Notes: generated from the sequence alone by a model not told the origin. A DNA stretch of 64,000 nucleotides from Pseudomonas pseudonitroreducens (GCF_021603645.1 NZ_BQHJ01000002.1:62001-126000), one strand, 5' to 3'; numbered from the stretch's first letter, positions 37,793-46,776 are shown. Translations and numbers: made by a program.

Positions 37793-38087
37793 AGGCGGCA
37801 GTGCGAGGGGCGCGGACGCTTCCTGCGCGGAATCTTCCTGTTCTGGCGGTGACGACGAAGTCTATCTGCAGACTGGCAGCGGCTTCGCTCAAAACTATGT
37901 CTCCATATTTTTAAATCGCTTTCCGGACTTTCAGCAAGGTCTTTTGCCATGAAATGCCCATTGAAGTGCTCATTTTTCGCCCCGTATTGGCAACCGGAAA
38001 ATCTTAAGATATGGTTTCAAATGTATTTGCCAGAGACGGCCAACCAGCTGTCCCCGCCCACAACAGCAAGAACCAGGAGCGATACGC
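37793..38087. promoter_or_regulatory. divergent control region of the aldehyde dehydrogenase cassette
   Basis: This 295-bp AT-richer spacer has no gene. CAAAT-GT-ATTTG (38018-38029) is a perfect 5-bp-arm palindrome about 60 bp before the dehydrogenase ATG, with CTTAAGATATGG just upstream. It is a candidate operator for the GntR regulator, by position only. AGGAG precedes the dehydrogenase start. Confidence 0.4.
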
Positions 38088-39581
38088 ATGAGCCAGCCAA
38101 CCCGCGCCGAATGGGAAGCCCGCGCCAAGTCCCTGAAGATCGAGGGCCGCGCCTTCATCCAGGGCGAGTACCTCGCCGCCGCCTCCGGCGACACCTTCGA
38201 TTGCATCAGCCCGGTGGACGGCCGCCTGCTGGCCAAGGTCGCCAGCTGTGACGCCGCCGACGCCGAGCGCGCTGTGCAGAGCGCCCGCGCGACCTTCGAC
38301 TCCGGCGTCTGGTCGCGTGAGGCGCCGGCGACCCGCAAGGCGGTGATGATCCGCTTCGCCGCGCTGCTGGAAGAGCACGCCGAGGAGTTGGCGCTGCTGG
38401 AAACCCTGGACATGGGCAAGCCCATCGGCGACTCGCTGAACGTCGACCTGCCGGGCGCCGCCGACTCGTTGCGCTGGAGTGGCGAGGCCATCGACAAGGT
38501 CTACGACGAAGTGGCCGCCACCTCCCATGACCAGCTCGGCCTGGTCACCCGCGAGCCGGTAGGCGTGGTCGCCGCCATCGTGCCGTGGAACTTCCCGCTG
38601 ATGATGGCCGCGTGGAAACTCGGCCCGGCGCTGGCCACCGGTAACTCGGTGATCCTCAAGCCGTCCGAACGCTCGCCGCTGACCGCCATCCGCATCGCCC
38701 AGCTGGCCATCGAAGCGGGCATTCCCGCCGGCGTGCTGAACGTCCTGCCGGGCTACGGTCACACCGTCGGCAAGGCCCTGGCGCTGCACATGGACGTAGA
38801 CACCGCGGTGTTCACCGGCTCCACCAGGATCGCCAAGCAACTGATGGTCTACGCCGGCGAGTCGAACATGAAGCGCGTCTGGCTGGAAGCCGGCGGCAAG
38901 AGCCCGAACATCGTCTTCGAAGATGCCCCGGATCTGCAGGCTGCCGCCGAAGCCGCTGCCGCCGCCATTGCCTTCAACCAGGGCGAAGTGTGCACCGCCG
39001 GCTCACGCCTGCTGGTGCAGAAGTCGATCAAGGCGAAGTTCCTGCCGCTGGTGGTCGAGGCCCTCAAGGGCTGGAAGGCCGGCCACCCGCTGGACCCGGA
39101 AACCAACGTCGGCGCGCTGGTCGACGGCCGCCAGTTGGAACAGGTGCTGGGCTACATCCAGGCCGGCCAGGACGAAGGCGCGAAGATTCTCACCGGCGGC
39201 AAGCGCGTGCTGGAGGAAACCGGTGGCACCTACGTCGAGCCGACGCTGTTCGATGGCGTGAGCAACGCGATGAAGATCGCCCGCGAGGAAATCTTCGGCC
39301 CGGTGCTCTCGGTCATCGAGTTCGAGGATGCCGAGGAAGCTATCCGCATCGCCAACGACACCCAGTACGGGCTGGCGGCGGCGGTGTGGACCCGCGACAT
39401 CTCCAAGGCCCACCTAACCGCCCGTGCCCTGCGCGCCGGCAGCGTATGGGTGAACATGTACGACGGCGGCGACATGACCGCGCCCTTCGGCGGCTTCAAG
39501 CAGTCGGGCAATGGCCGTGACAAGTCGCTGCACGCCTTCGACAAGTACACCGAGCTGAAGGCGACCTGGATCAAGCTGTAA
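38088..39581 (+). CDS. NAD(P)+-dependent aldehyde dehydrogenase, KauB/PuuC-like
   Basis: The 497-aa enzyme resembles P. aeruginosa KauB (4-guanidinobutyraldehyde dehydrogenase) and E. coli PuuC, which oxidise omega-amino aldehydes from polyamine or arginine breakdown. Seen are the cofactor region VVAAIVPWNFPLMMAAWKLG, KPSERSPLTA, FTGSTRIAKQL, the catalytic Glu in VWLEAGGKSPNIV, the nucleophile in FNQGEVCTAGSRLLV, and FGPVLSVIEF. The gene is divergent from the GntR regulator and followed after 130 bp by an APC permease, suggesting uptake and oxidation of an amine or amino acid. The exact aldehyde is unknown. Confidence 0.88.
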   Translation: MSQPTRAEWEARAKSLKIEGRAFIQGEYLAAASGDTFDCISPVDGRLLAKVASCDAADAERAVQSARATFDSGVWSREAPATRKAVMIRFAALLEEHAEELALLETLDMGKPIGDSLNVDLPGAADSLRWSGEAIDKVYDEVAATSHDQLGLVTREPVGVVAAIVPWNFPLMMAAWKLGPALATGNSVILKPSERSPLTAIRIAQLAIEAGIPAGVLNVLPGYGHTVGKALALHMDVDTAVFTGSTRIAKQLMVYAGESNMKRVWLEAGGKSPNIVFEDAPDLQAAAEAAAAAIAFNQGEVCTAGSRLLVQKSIKAKFLPLVVEALKGWKAGHPLDPETNVGALVDGRQLEQVLGYIQAGQDEGAKILTGGKRVLEETGGTYVEPTLFDGVSNAMKIAREEIFGPVLSVIEFEDAEEAIRIANDTQYGLAAAVWTRDISKAHLTARALRAGSVWVNMYDGGDMTAPFGGFKQSGNGRDKSLHAFDKYTELKATWIKL

Positions 39582-39711
39582 CGCGATCCGGAACACGAGA
39601 GGTTTGGAGCAAGACGGCGCGCGGGTAAACCGCGCGCCGAACAATAACAACAACGCTTTCCGTTGCACCCGATTGGCTGCCGACGCGAAAACCTCAGACA
39701 GGAACCCCACG

Positions 39712-41196
39712 ATGAACAGCTCGATCCAGCCAGGCGCCGCCCTGGACCGCGACGCGGAGCAACTCCGCGCGCTGGGCTACACCTCCAATTTCGAACGCAG
39801 CATGACCCTCTGGCAGAACTTCGCCCTGGGTTTCACCTACCTCTCGCCGGTGGTCGGCGTGTACACCCTGTTCGGCCTGTGCCTGGCCGCGGGCGGGCCG
39901 CCGATGTTCTGGTCCTACCTGCTGGTGGGCATCGGGCAGATGCTGGTGTGCCTGATCTTCTGCGAAGTCGTCTCGCAATTCCCCATCTCCGGCGGCGTCT
40001 ACCCCTGGGCGCGACGCCTGGTGGGCAAGCGCTGGGCGTGGATGGTCGGCTGGATCTACTCGGTGTCGCTGTGCGTGACCATCGCCGCCGTGGCCCTCGG
40101 CGCCGGCCCGTACATCGCTACCCTGCTCGGCTTCGAGTCCACACCGGTTACCAACACCTTCGTCGCCCTGGCGCTGACAGTGATCGCCACCCTGCTCAAC
40201 CTCTCCGGCACCAAGCTGCTGGCCCGCGTGGCGATGTTCGGCTTCATTTGCGAGCTGCTCGGCGCCCTGGTGATCGGCACCTACCTGCTGATCTTCGAGC
40301 GTCACCAGCCGTTCTCGGTGCTGTTCAACACCTTCGATATCCGCATCGACGGCAGCTACTGGCCGGCCTTCCTCACCGCCTCGCTGGCAGGGATGTTCCT
40401 CTACTACGGCTTCGAGGCCTGCGGTGACGTCGCCGAAGAAACCCCGAACCCCAGCCGGCGGATTCCCAAGGCCATGCGCATGACCATCTGGATCGGCGGC
40501 GGCGCGGCGATCTTCGCCGCCCTGGCGCTGATCCTCGCGGTACCGGACATGCAGGCGGTGATCTCCGGCGCCGACAAGGACCCGATGACCACCATCCTCG
40601 ACAACGCCTTCGGCGTGACCGGCGCGCGCCTGGTGATGGCGGTGATCATCGTCTCCTTCGTTTCCTGCGTGCTCAGCCTGCAGGCCGCCGCCAGCCGCCT
40701 GCTGTACTCCTACGCCCGCGACGAGATGGTGATGGGCAGCGGCCTGCTCAAACGCCTGTCGCCCAATACCCACGTACCCGTTGCGGCGCTGATCGCCTGC
40801 GGGGTGATCCCCAGCGTGATCGTCTGCGCCGGCTTCTACCTGCAGAACGCCATTGCCATGGTGGTGAGCTTCGCCGCCATCGGCATCTACCTGTCGTTCC
40901 AGATGATCGTCGGCGGCGCCCTGTTCGCCCGTCTGCGTGGCTGGAAGCCCAGCGGCGCCTTCACCCTGGGCAACTGGGGCTGGATCGTGAACATCCTGGC
41001 GCTGACCTACGGCGTGCTGGCGATCATCAACATGTCCTGGCCGCGCACCCCGGATGCGCCCTGGTACCTGAACTACGGGATCATCCTGGTGGGTGGCGTC
41101 GTGATCCTGCTGGGCCTGGCCTACATGGCGCTGTTCCGCCCGTATGACAAGGGCACCGCGCCCCACGGGGATGCGTGGAAGCTGCATCAGCAGTAA
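39712..41196 (+). CDS. APC-family amino acid/amine permease
   Basis: The 494-aa inner-membrane protein has about 12 hydrophobic segments and APC motifs (TLWQNFALGFTYLSPVVGVY, FPISGGVYPWARRLVGKRWA, FYYGFEACGDVAEETPNPSR with Y for the first F). It looks like the GABA/choline (ACT/UGA4) branch, from memory. I start at ATG 39712, preceded by AGGA; the long Asn-rich extension to 39604 has no support. It sits after the aldehyde dehydrogenase, with a terminator after it. Confidence 0.88.
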   Translation: MNSSIQPGAALDRDAEQLRALGYTSNFERSMTLWQNFALGFTYLSPVVGVYTLFGLCLAAGGPPMFWSYLLVGIGQMLVCLIFCEVVSQFPISGGVYPWARRLVGKRWAWMVGWIYSVSLCVTIAAVALGAGPYIATLLGFESTPVTNTFVALALTVIATLLNLSGTKLLARVAMFGFICELLGALVIGTYLLIFERHQPFSVLFNTFDIRIDGSYWPAFLTASLAGMFLYYGFEACGDVAEETPNPSRRIPKAMRMTIWIGGGAAIFAALALILAVPDMQAVISGADKDPMTTILDNAFGVTGARLVMAVIIVSFVSCVLSLQAAASRLLYSYARDEMVMGSGLLKRLSPNTHVPVAALIACGVIPSVIVCAGFYLQNAIAMVVSFAAIGIYLSFQMIVGGALFARLRGWKPSGAFTLGNWGWIVNILALTYGVLAIINMSWPRTPDAPWYLNYGIILVGGVVILLGLAYMALFRPYDKGTAPHGDAWKLHQQ

Positions 41197-41213
41197 GTGT
41201 TGGAGTGAAATGA

Positions 41214-41243
41214 AAACGCCCGGCAAGGATGCCGGGCGTTTTT
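41214..41243 (+). terminator. terminator after the APC permease
   Basis: AAACGCCCGGC and GCCGGGCGTTTTT form a strong stem (AAGGAT loop) and a T-run, 17 bp after the stop. Confidence 0.88.
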
Positions 41244-41263
41244 ATTTCTGCGGAATTTTTGGT

Positions 41264-41342
41264 GTAGGTGCGAGCTTGCTCGCGAACGGGTTCACCGGGA
41301 AATTCGGCATTGAGCGGGTTCGCGAGCAAGCTCGCTCCTACA
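41264..41342. repeat. Pseudomonas REP pair (inverted)
   Basis: GTAGGTGCGAGCTTGCTCGC (one change) faces GCGAGCAAGCTCGCTCCTAC across about 35 bp, between the convergent APC permease and flavin reductase transcripts. Confidence 0.85.
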
Positions 41343-41347
41343 AGGGT

Positions 41348-42019
41348 TCAGGCGAGCGCTTCGGTTTCGGGCCAGAGGCGCTGTCCTGCACCGGGTGTTT
41401 CCATCCACTGCTTCAGCGAACGCGTCGGCAGGTCGAAGTACTCCCGGGTGCGCGAGTAGCCATGCCCACCCATGCGGCCGATGGCGTCGAGGCCGAGTTG
41501 GTCGATGTACAGCGTGGCCGGGTCGATCAGGTCATCGCGCACGTGGGCCATCAGCACTTCGCCGAGGATGATTTCCCGCGATTGGCCGATGGACAGCGCC
41601 ATCATCCGTCGGCATTCCAGCGCTACCGGTGCCTCGCCGATGCGCGGGCAGCCCACACGCGTACCGGGGATGGCGGTGAGGCCGGCGGCAACCAGTTCGT
41701 CGAAGCCCGGCTCGAAGGGCACGGCACAAACGTTCATCGCCTCCACCAGCGCGTCGGAAACGATATTCACGGTGAACTCCTGGTTCTGCCGGATGTTCAG
41801 CGTGGTGTCCTTGGGGCTCAGGTCGCTGTAGTTCTCCACGCCCAGGGCGAGGATCGGCGGGTCGGCCGAGAGTGCATTGAAGAAGCTGAAGGGCGCGGCG
41901 TTGGCGCGGCCTTCGGCATCGACGGTGGTGACCAGGGCGATCGGCCTAGGCACCACGCTGCCGATGAGGATCTTGTATTTCTCGCGGGCAGACAGCTGCT
42001 GGAAATCGAAGCTGAGCAT
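41348..42019 (-). CDS. flavin reductase family protein (split-barrel FMN-binding)
   Basis: The 223-aa product belongs to the DIM6/NTAB flavin reductase family: KYKILIGSVVPRPIALVTTV, NAAPFSFFNALSADPPILAL, NIRQNQEFTVNIVSDALVE. Such proteins bind FMN and often supply reduced flavin to oxygenases. I start at ATG 42019; the frame to 42214 overlaps the next gene. It is the last gene of the seven-gene operon, 10 bp after the amidohydrolase stop. No oxygenase gene is in the cluster, so its partner, if any, lies elsewhere. Confidence 0.88.
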   Translation of the reverse strand: MLSFDFQQLSAREKYKILIGSVVPRPIALVTTVDAEGRANAAPFSFFNALSADPPILALGVENYSDLSPKDTTLNIRQNQEFTVNIVSDALVEAMNVCAVPFEPGFDELVAAGLTAIPGTRVGCPRIGEAPVALECRRMMALSIGQSREIILGEVLMAHVRDDLIDPATLYIDQLGLDAIGRMGGHGYSRTREYFDLPTRSLKQWMETPGAGQRLWPETEALA

Positions 42020-42029
42020 GGGGGTTCCT

Positions 42030-43529
42030 TCAGAAGGCACTGGGCGCGTGGGTGTCGAGCAAGGGCGCAGCAGCGCTGTAGGTGTCGGCAAAGGGAATCG
42101 CGGAGTGGAACAACGTGCGCCACGGTGGATTGCCGAAGGCGCGCTCGGCGTGGTGCTGCATCTGCTTCTGGAACAGGGCGTCGGCGCGGCGTTGCAGGTC
42201 GGTGTAGTCGACACCGATCACCTGGCCGCCCTGCATCACGCAGCGGCCATCGATGAAGCTGGCAATGCAGTCGTCGCCACGGCCAGCGGTGAACAGGTTC
42301 TTCAGCGGGTCGAAGAACGGCCCCTGATGGAAGTCACCGAGGCGGAACACAGTGATATCCGCGCGGGCGCCAGGAGCGAGACGGCCGAGGTCATCACGGC
42401 CCAGCGCCTGGGCGCCACCGAGAGTTGCTGCGTTGTAGAGGTCGAGCATGCGCGTGTGCTCGGCATCGCCTTCTTTTATCCGCGAAATGTTCAGGCCCTG
42501 GCGCAGGTTATCGAGCATGTCCGCCGGGAAGGTATCGGTGCCCATGGCGAGGTTGATACCGCGTGCGCGGTAGGCACCGAACGAATCCAGCGCATCGCCT
42601 TCGCGGGCGAACACCACGGGGCAATGCACGAGGCTCGCGCCGGTATCGGCGAGGCGCTGCAACTCGTGCTCGCCGCTGTGCAGGATGCCGTGGGGCAGCA
42701 CGCTGCGCGGGTTGAGCAGACCGTAGCTGTCCAGCCATTGCAGCGACGAGGTGTCGCGCAGACGGCGCACCAGTTCGACTTCGTAGCGCGACTGACAGCA
42801 ATGCAGGCGCAGCGGCGCATCCAGTTCGCGCTGCACGGCGGCGGTGCTCTCCAGCAGTGCGGGTGTGCAGGTTTCGATACGGTCTGGTAGCAGCGCGCAG
42901 CGCACCAGGCCGTTGTGCGCGCCGTCGAAGTCGCGGAAGAAACGTTCGGCTTCCCGCAGTCCGGCAAGTCCGGCGGATTCGTCCCAGTGCTGCGCAGGGC
43001 TGCCATCGGCGCGAGCACAGGTCATGCCGCTCATGTAGCAGGGGCCGAGATAGGTACGCAGGCCGAGCTCGCCGGACAGCGCAGCGACTCCGGCAAATTC
43101 GTCGTAGTGCTCAGCCCAGCGCCGGTAGTACATCGAGGTGATCGGCATGGCGGTGGTGATGCCGTTGCGGATCAGCTGGGTGAAGGCGTAACGGTACTTG
43201 AACAGCTCCTCCTCCGGGCTGTAGCACTCGCTCGGCCCGGCGCGCAGGTAGTCTTCGGACCAGACACGCCCCATGTTCCACTCGGCGCCGTTGTCCAGGG
43301 TGAGCACGGTGGAGTCCAGATCGCCGAGCGCATCGAGATCGATGAAGCCAGGGCCGATAAGCGCATGGCCGTAGTCGATCCACTGGCTGACTTCGCCCGG
43401 AAAACCGCGGCCGACAAAGACGATCTTCGCGCCGTCGAACACGACTTCGCCGTGACGCCAGAGTACGTGTTGGCGACCGTCGAAGCCGACCACGAAGCTG
43501 GCTTTCAGGCCGGTGCGAGAAGTGCTCAC
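42030..43529 (-). CDS. amidohydrolase-superfamily protein lacking the HxH metal motif
   Basis: The 499-aa protein has the amidohydrolase TIM-barrel layout of the TRZ/ATZ/deaminase branch. Where members carry HxH after the first strand (…GxxDxHxH), this one reads GPGFIDLDALGDLDS (60-73), with no His. His243 (RLHCCQS), His280 (VLPHGIL), His302 (HCPVV) and Asp332 (MGTDTFPAD) are kept; the usual Glu after the His243 position is Gln246. It may bind metal differently or be a non-classical enzyme. GTG start overlaps the upstream stop (GTGA, 43526-43529), so translation is coupled. Substrate unknown. Confidence 0.82.
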   Translation of the reverse strand: MSTSRTGLKASFVVGFDGRQHVLWRHGEVVFDGAKIVFVGRGFPGEVSQWIDYGHALIGPGFIDLDALGDLDSTVLTLDNGAEWNMGRVWSEDYLRAGPSECYSPEEELFKYRYAFTQLIRNGITTAMPITSMYYRRWAEHYDEFAGVAALSGELGLRTYLGPCYMSGMTCARADGSPAQHWDESAGLAGLREAERFFRDFDGAHNGLVRCALLPDRIETCTPALLESTAAVQRELDAPLRLHCCQSRYEVELVRRLRDTSSLQWLDSYGLLNPRSVLPHGILHSGEHELQRLADTGASLVHCPVVFAREGDALDSFGAYRARGINLAMGTDTFPADMLDNLRQGLNISRIKEGDAEHTRMLDLYNAATLGGAQALGRDDLGRLAPGARADITVFRLGDFHQGPFFDPLKNLFTAGRGDDCIASFIDGRCVMQGGQVIGVDYTDLQRRADALFQKQMQHHAERAFGNPPWRTLFHSAIPFADTYSAAAPLLDTHAPSAF

Positions 43530-44740
43530 AGACCCCGCTCCTGCAGACGAGAGGCCAACAGGCGACCCTGCTCGGCAATCAGCCTGCCAGACTTGAATAC
43601 CTGGCGCTGCGCCGGGCGCGCGACCACGGCTTCACCGAGGGTCTGCACCGGCAGCAGAAGGAAATCTGCCGCTGCGCCAAGTTCAAGGCGCGCGGGCTCG
43701 CGACCCAGCGCCCGGGCACCGTTGGCAGTGGCCGCGCCGAATGCAGCGGCGAGGTCGTCGTCCTTGCACAGGTCGAAGCGGAAGGCCAGCAGCATGGCGC
43801 GTTCGAGCATGTCGCCATTGCCCATGGGCGACCAGGCATCGCGGATGCCGTCGCTGCCCAGGCACAGGTTGACGCCGGCTTCGCGCAGGGCAAGGAACGG
43901 CGGCACCGGGGTGTCGGCCGGCGCAGAACTCATCAGGGAAATACCCAGCTCGGAGAGCCGCTCGGCCAGCGGTTCGACCTGCTCCCACGGCGCCATGCCC
44001 AGGCAATAGGCGTGGCTGATCATGACCTTGCCCTGCAGACCGTGACGCTCGGTGTACTCAGCGATGCGGGCGATCTGCCAGAGGCCCAGCTCGCCTTTGT
44101 CGTGCAGGTGGATGTCCACGCCACGCCCGAACTCCACGGCCAGGCCGAAGACGATATCCAGCTGCGCGATGGGATCGTCGTCGATGCCGCAGGGGTCCAG
44201 ACCTCCGACGTTTTCCACACCCAGCTGCATGGCTTCACGCATCAGCTCGGCAGTGCCGGGGCGACTGACCAGGCCAGTCTGCGGGAAGACCACGAACTGC
44301 ATGTCGATCAGGTCGGCGTAGCGCTCGCGCAGCGCCTGCATGGCGACCACGTGGCGCAGGCCCAGCTCGGGATCGATGTCGACGTGGCAACGAAAGGTCA
44401 GCGAACCACGGGCGATGCAGTGCTCCAGCAGCGCGCCGGCACGCTCGGCAATCGGCGCTTCGATCTCGCGCAGCACGCGGCGCTCGTTGGCGATGTAGTC
44501 CTTGAGCGTGGGGCCGGCGCTGTTCGGACGCCAGGGTTGGCCCCAGAGGGTCTTGTCCAGGTGGCAGTGGCTTTCCACCAGCGGCGGCACGAGCAATTGG
44601 CCGGCGCCGTCGATCTCGCCCGGCTGAATGTCGGCGCCGCTTGCCGGGCGGCGCTCGGCGATGCGGCCATCACGAATGAGGAAGTCTTCCGCGGCGTTGC
44701 CCAGCGGGCGGATGTTGCGCAGCCAGTAGCTGTCGGTCAT
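43526..44740 (-). CDS. cytosine-deaminase-like amidohydrolase
   Basis: The 404-aa enzyme belongs to the CodA/AtzC-type amidohydrolases acting on cyclic amidines or amides. Metal ligands are visible: HCH (58-60) in VESHCHLDKT, His211 (VDIHLHDKGE), His243 (MISHAYCLG) and Asp297 (LGSDGIRDAWSP). In CodA the catalytic Glu lies three residues after the third His; here that position is Asp214. ATG 44740 follows CGAGG; the frame to 44824 enters a repeat. It is downstream of the ABC transporter binding protein gene and coupled to the second amidohydrolase. True substrate is unknown; calling it cytosine deaminase would overreach. Confidence 0.87.
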   Translation of the reverse strand: MTDSYWLRNIRPLGNAAEDFLIRDGRIAERRPASGADIQPGEIDGAGQLLVPPLVESHCHLDKTLWGQPWRPNSAGPTLKDYIANERRVLREIEAPIAERAGALLEHCIARGSLTFRCHVDIDPELGLRHVVAMQALRERYADLIDMQFVVFPQTGLVSRPGTAELMREAMQLGVENVGGLDPCGIDDDPIAQLDIVFGLAVEFGRGVDIHLHDKGELGLWQIARIAEYTERHGLQGKVMISHAYCLGMAPWEQVEPLAERLSELGISLMSSAPADTPVPPFLALREAGVNLCLGSDGIRDAWSPMGNGDMLERAMLLAFRFDLCKDDDLAAAFGAATANGARALGREPARLELGAAADFLLLPVQTLGEAVVARPAQRQVFKSGRLIAEQGRLLASRLQERGL

Positions 44741-44778
44741 GGGGACCTCGAAACAGGAAGTTGGATCGGAGCTGTTTT

Positions 44779-44852
44779 GTAGGATGGGTGGAGCCTGCGA
44801 TACCCATCGTTTTGCCGGCCGCATGGGTATCGCTCCGCTCCACCCATCCTAC
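44779..44852. repeat. inverted repeat GTAGGATGGGTGGAGC ... GCTCCACCCATCCTAC
   Basis: Two arms, each carrying GTAGGATGGGTGGAGC and GATACCCAT-type sequence in inverse order, enclose about 20 bp. This is a second Pseudomonas-type palindromic repeat, different from the GAGCGAGCTTGCTCGC family, inserted between the binding protein gene and the first amidohydrolase gene of the operon. Confidence 0.75.
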
Positions 44853-44889
44853 GAAGAGCGAAAAACGAGCACGAGCTTCGGGTGAGGAC

Positions 44890-45942
44890 TCAGCCCTTGA
44901 GCTTGGACCAGATGCGGTCCTGCAGTTCGCGGGACTTGTTGCTGCATTCCTTTTCCAGGCGCAGGCGCGAGGCGTATTCCTCGGGCATGTTGATGGCGTC
45001 CATGACCTTCCACTTGGCGTCGAGCAACTGGTCGGTCTGGATGCCGTTGGAATAGGCGATGGCGTTGGTCACTGCGGCAGCGTTCTCCGGCTTCATCATC
45101 CAGTTGATGAAGACCTTGGCGTTCTCCGGGTGCGGCGCGCTTTTCGGCACGGCGAAGTTGTCCTGGAAGGAGGCCAAGCCCTCGCGCGGGTAGACATACT
45201 TGATGGTGCTCTTCTGCAGCGTCGCGCGCGCGGTGGAACCGTTCCAGTTCTGCATCAGCACGACTTCGCCGGAGGCCATGCGGTCCACGGTGTTGTCCGA
45301 GCTGTACATCTTCAGGAAGGGCTTCTGCTTCTGCAGCAGTTCGAGAATCTTCTTCGCGTCCTGCGGGTTCTCGGTGCACTCGTCTATGTTGAGGTAGTGC
45401 GCAGCGGCGTTGATCAGGCTGCTCGGCGTATCCAGTGCGGCGACCTGGCCCTGCAGCTCCGGACGCGGTTCGAAAAACTCCTTCCACGAATCGTCCAGCT
45501 TGCCGCCCGGCACCCGCGCGCTGTCGTAGGAGAAGCCGGTGGTGCCCCACAGGTAGGGCGCCGAGTACTTGCGGCCCGGATCGAAGGCCGGATCGCGGAA
45601 GGCCGGTTTGACGAACTGGAAGTTGGCCAGCTTGGGCGTGTCGATTTCCAGCAGCAGGTTCTGGTTGATCAGCGTCTGCATGATCGAATGCGACGGCACG
45701 ATCACGTCATATGCCGCACCGCCGGCCTGCAGTTTCGCCAGCAGGGTTTCATTGCTGTCGTAGCCGTCCATGGTGACCTTGATGCCAGTCTCTTTCTCGA
45801 ACTTGGCCAGCAGTTCCACCGGGTAGTAGTCGGTCCAGTTGTAGAAGAACAGCTGCTTGGGTTCCTCGGCCTGGGCGACGCCCGCGGCCAGCAGGGCGAG
45901 AGACAAACCGGCAAGGCCGTGACGCAGGGCATTCAACTTCAT
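44890..45942 (-). CDS. polyamine-type ABC transporter substrate-binding protein (PotF-like)
   Basis: The 350-aa periplasmic protein has a signal peptide (ALLAAGVAQA, then EEPKQLFFYNW). Its PotD/PotF fold features include YNWTDYYPVELLAKFEKETG, DVIVPSHSIMQTLINQNLL, YLWGTTGFSYD and the late INMPEEYASRLRLEKEC. It binds a cationic or amine-like solute for the two permeases and ATPase upstream. An AGCCC spacer precedes the ATG at 45942, 43 bp after the second permease stop. Ligand is not readable, and members of this family also bind choline, agmatine or nucleobase-like ligands. Confidence 0.9.
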   Translation of the reverse strand: MKLNALRHGLAGLSLALLAAGVAQAEEPKQLFFYNWTDYYPVELLAKFEKETGIKVTMDGYDSNETLLAKLQAGGAAYDVIVPSHSIMQTLINQNLLLEIDTPKLANFQFVKPAFRDPAFDPGRKYSAPYLWGTTGFSYDSARVPGGKLDDSWKEFFEPRPELQGQVAALDTPSSLINAAAHYLNIDECTENPQDAKKILELLQKQKPFLKMYSSDNTVDRMASGEVVLMQNWNGSTARATLQKSTIKYVYPREGLASFQDNFAVPKSAPHPENAKVFINWMMKPENAAAVTNAIAYSNGIQTDQLLDAKWKVMDAINMPEEYASRLRLEKECSNKSRELQDRIWSKLKG

Positions 45943-45984
45943 AGGGCTCTCCGAAAAGCTAAAGGTCAGGGTCGACAGTCGTTA

Positions 45985-46776
45985 TCAGGCGTCCGGTTTA
46001 CCGCGCTGGCCGAGCCAGTACGACAGCACCACGAGGACGATGGAAATCACCAGCATCAGGGTCGAGATGGCATTGATCTCAGGGGTCACACCGGCCTTGA
46101 TGGCCGAGAAGATGTAGACCGGCAGCGTCGTCGAGCCGGGACCGGCGACGAAGAAGGTCATGATGAAATCGTCGAGGCTGACCACGAACGCCAGCACTGC
46201 GCCGGACAGCACTGCCGGCCACAGCAGCGGCAGGGTCACCCGGCGGAACACCTGGTACGGGCTGGCGTAGAGGTCGCCGGCGGCTTCCAGCAGGCTCTTG
46301 TCCAGGTCGTTCAGGCGCGCGCGGATCGGCAGGTAAGCGAACGGAATACAGAAGCCGACGTGGGCGACGATCACCGTCATCAGGCCGAGCTTGATACCCA
46401 GCGACATGAACAGCAGCAGCGTGGCTACCGCAATGACGATCTCCGGCAGGATCAGCGGCAGGTTGATTCCGCCTTCCACCATCCGCCGCCCGTAGAACGG
46501 CCGCGAGGTCGCCAGCGCCGCCGCCAGGGCGATCGCCGTGGACAGCACGGTAGCGAAGCCCGCCACCACCAGCGAGTTGAAGGCCGCCGCCTGGATCGAA
46601 GGGTTGGCGACGATCTTGCCGTACCAGGCGAAGGAGAATTCGGTCCACACCGTGGCCGAACGGTTGGCGTTGAAGCTGTAGGCGATCAACACGAAGATCG
46701 GCAGATACAGGTACGCCAACACCAGCAGGCTGGTCTCGCGAGTGCCGGGGAGTTTCTTCAGGTGCTGGGCGATCAT
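45985..46776 (-). CDS. ABC transporter permease (PotC/PotI-like)
   Basis: The 263-aa inner membrane protein has six hydrophobic segments (SLLVLAYLYLPIFVLIAYSF first) and the EAA loop that docks the ATPase (EAAGDLYASPYQVFRRVTLP). Its start overlaps the previous permease stop by 4 bp (46773-46776). It is the second permease subunit of the transporter at the head of the operon. Confidence 0.92.
   Translation of the reverse strand: MIAQHLKKLPGTRETSLLVLAYLYLPIFVLIAYSFNANRSATVWTEFSFAWYGKIVANPSIQAAAFNSLVVAGFATVLSTAIALAAALATSRPFYGRRMVEGGINLPLILPEIVIAVATLLLFMSLGIKLGLMTVIVAHVGFCIPFAYLPIRARLNDLDKSLLEAAGDLYASPYQVFRRVTLPLLWPAVLSGAVLAFVVSLDDFIMTFFVAGPGSTTLPVYIFSAIKAGVTPEINAISTLMLVISIVLVVLSYWLGQRGKPDA

Noticed and set aside
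39604-39711. 36-residue N-terminal extension of the APC permease
   Set aside because: Asn-rich, TTG start without a ribosome binding site; ATG 39712 has one.
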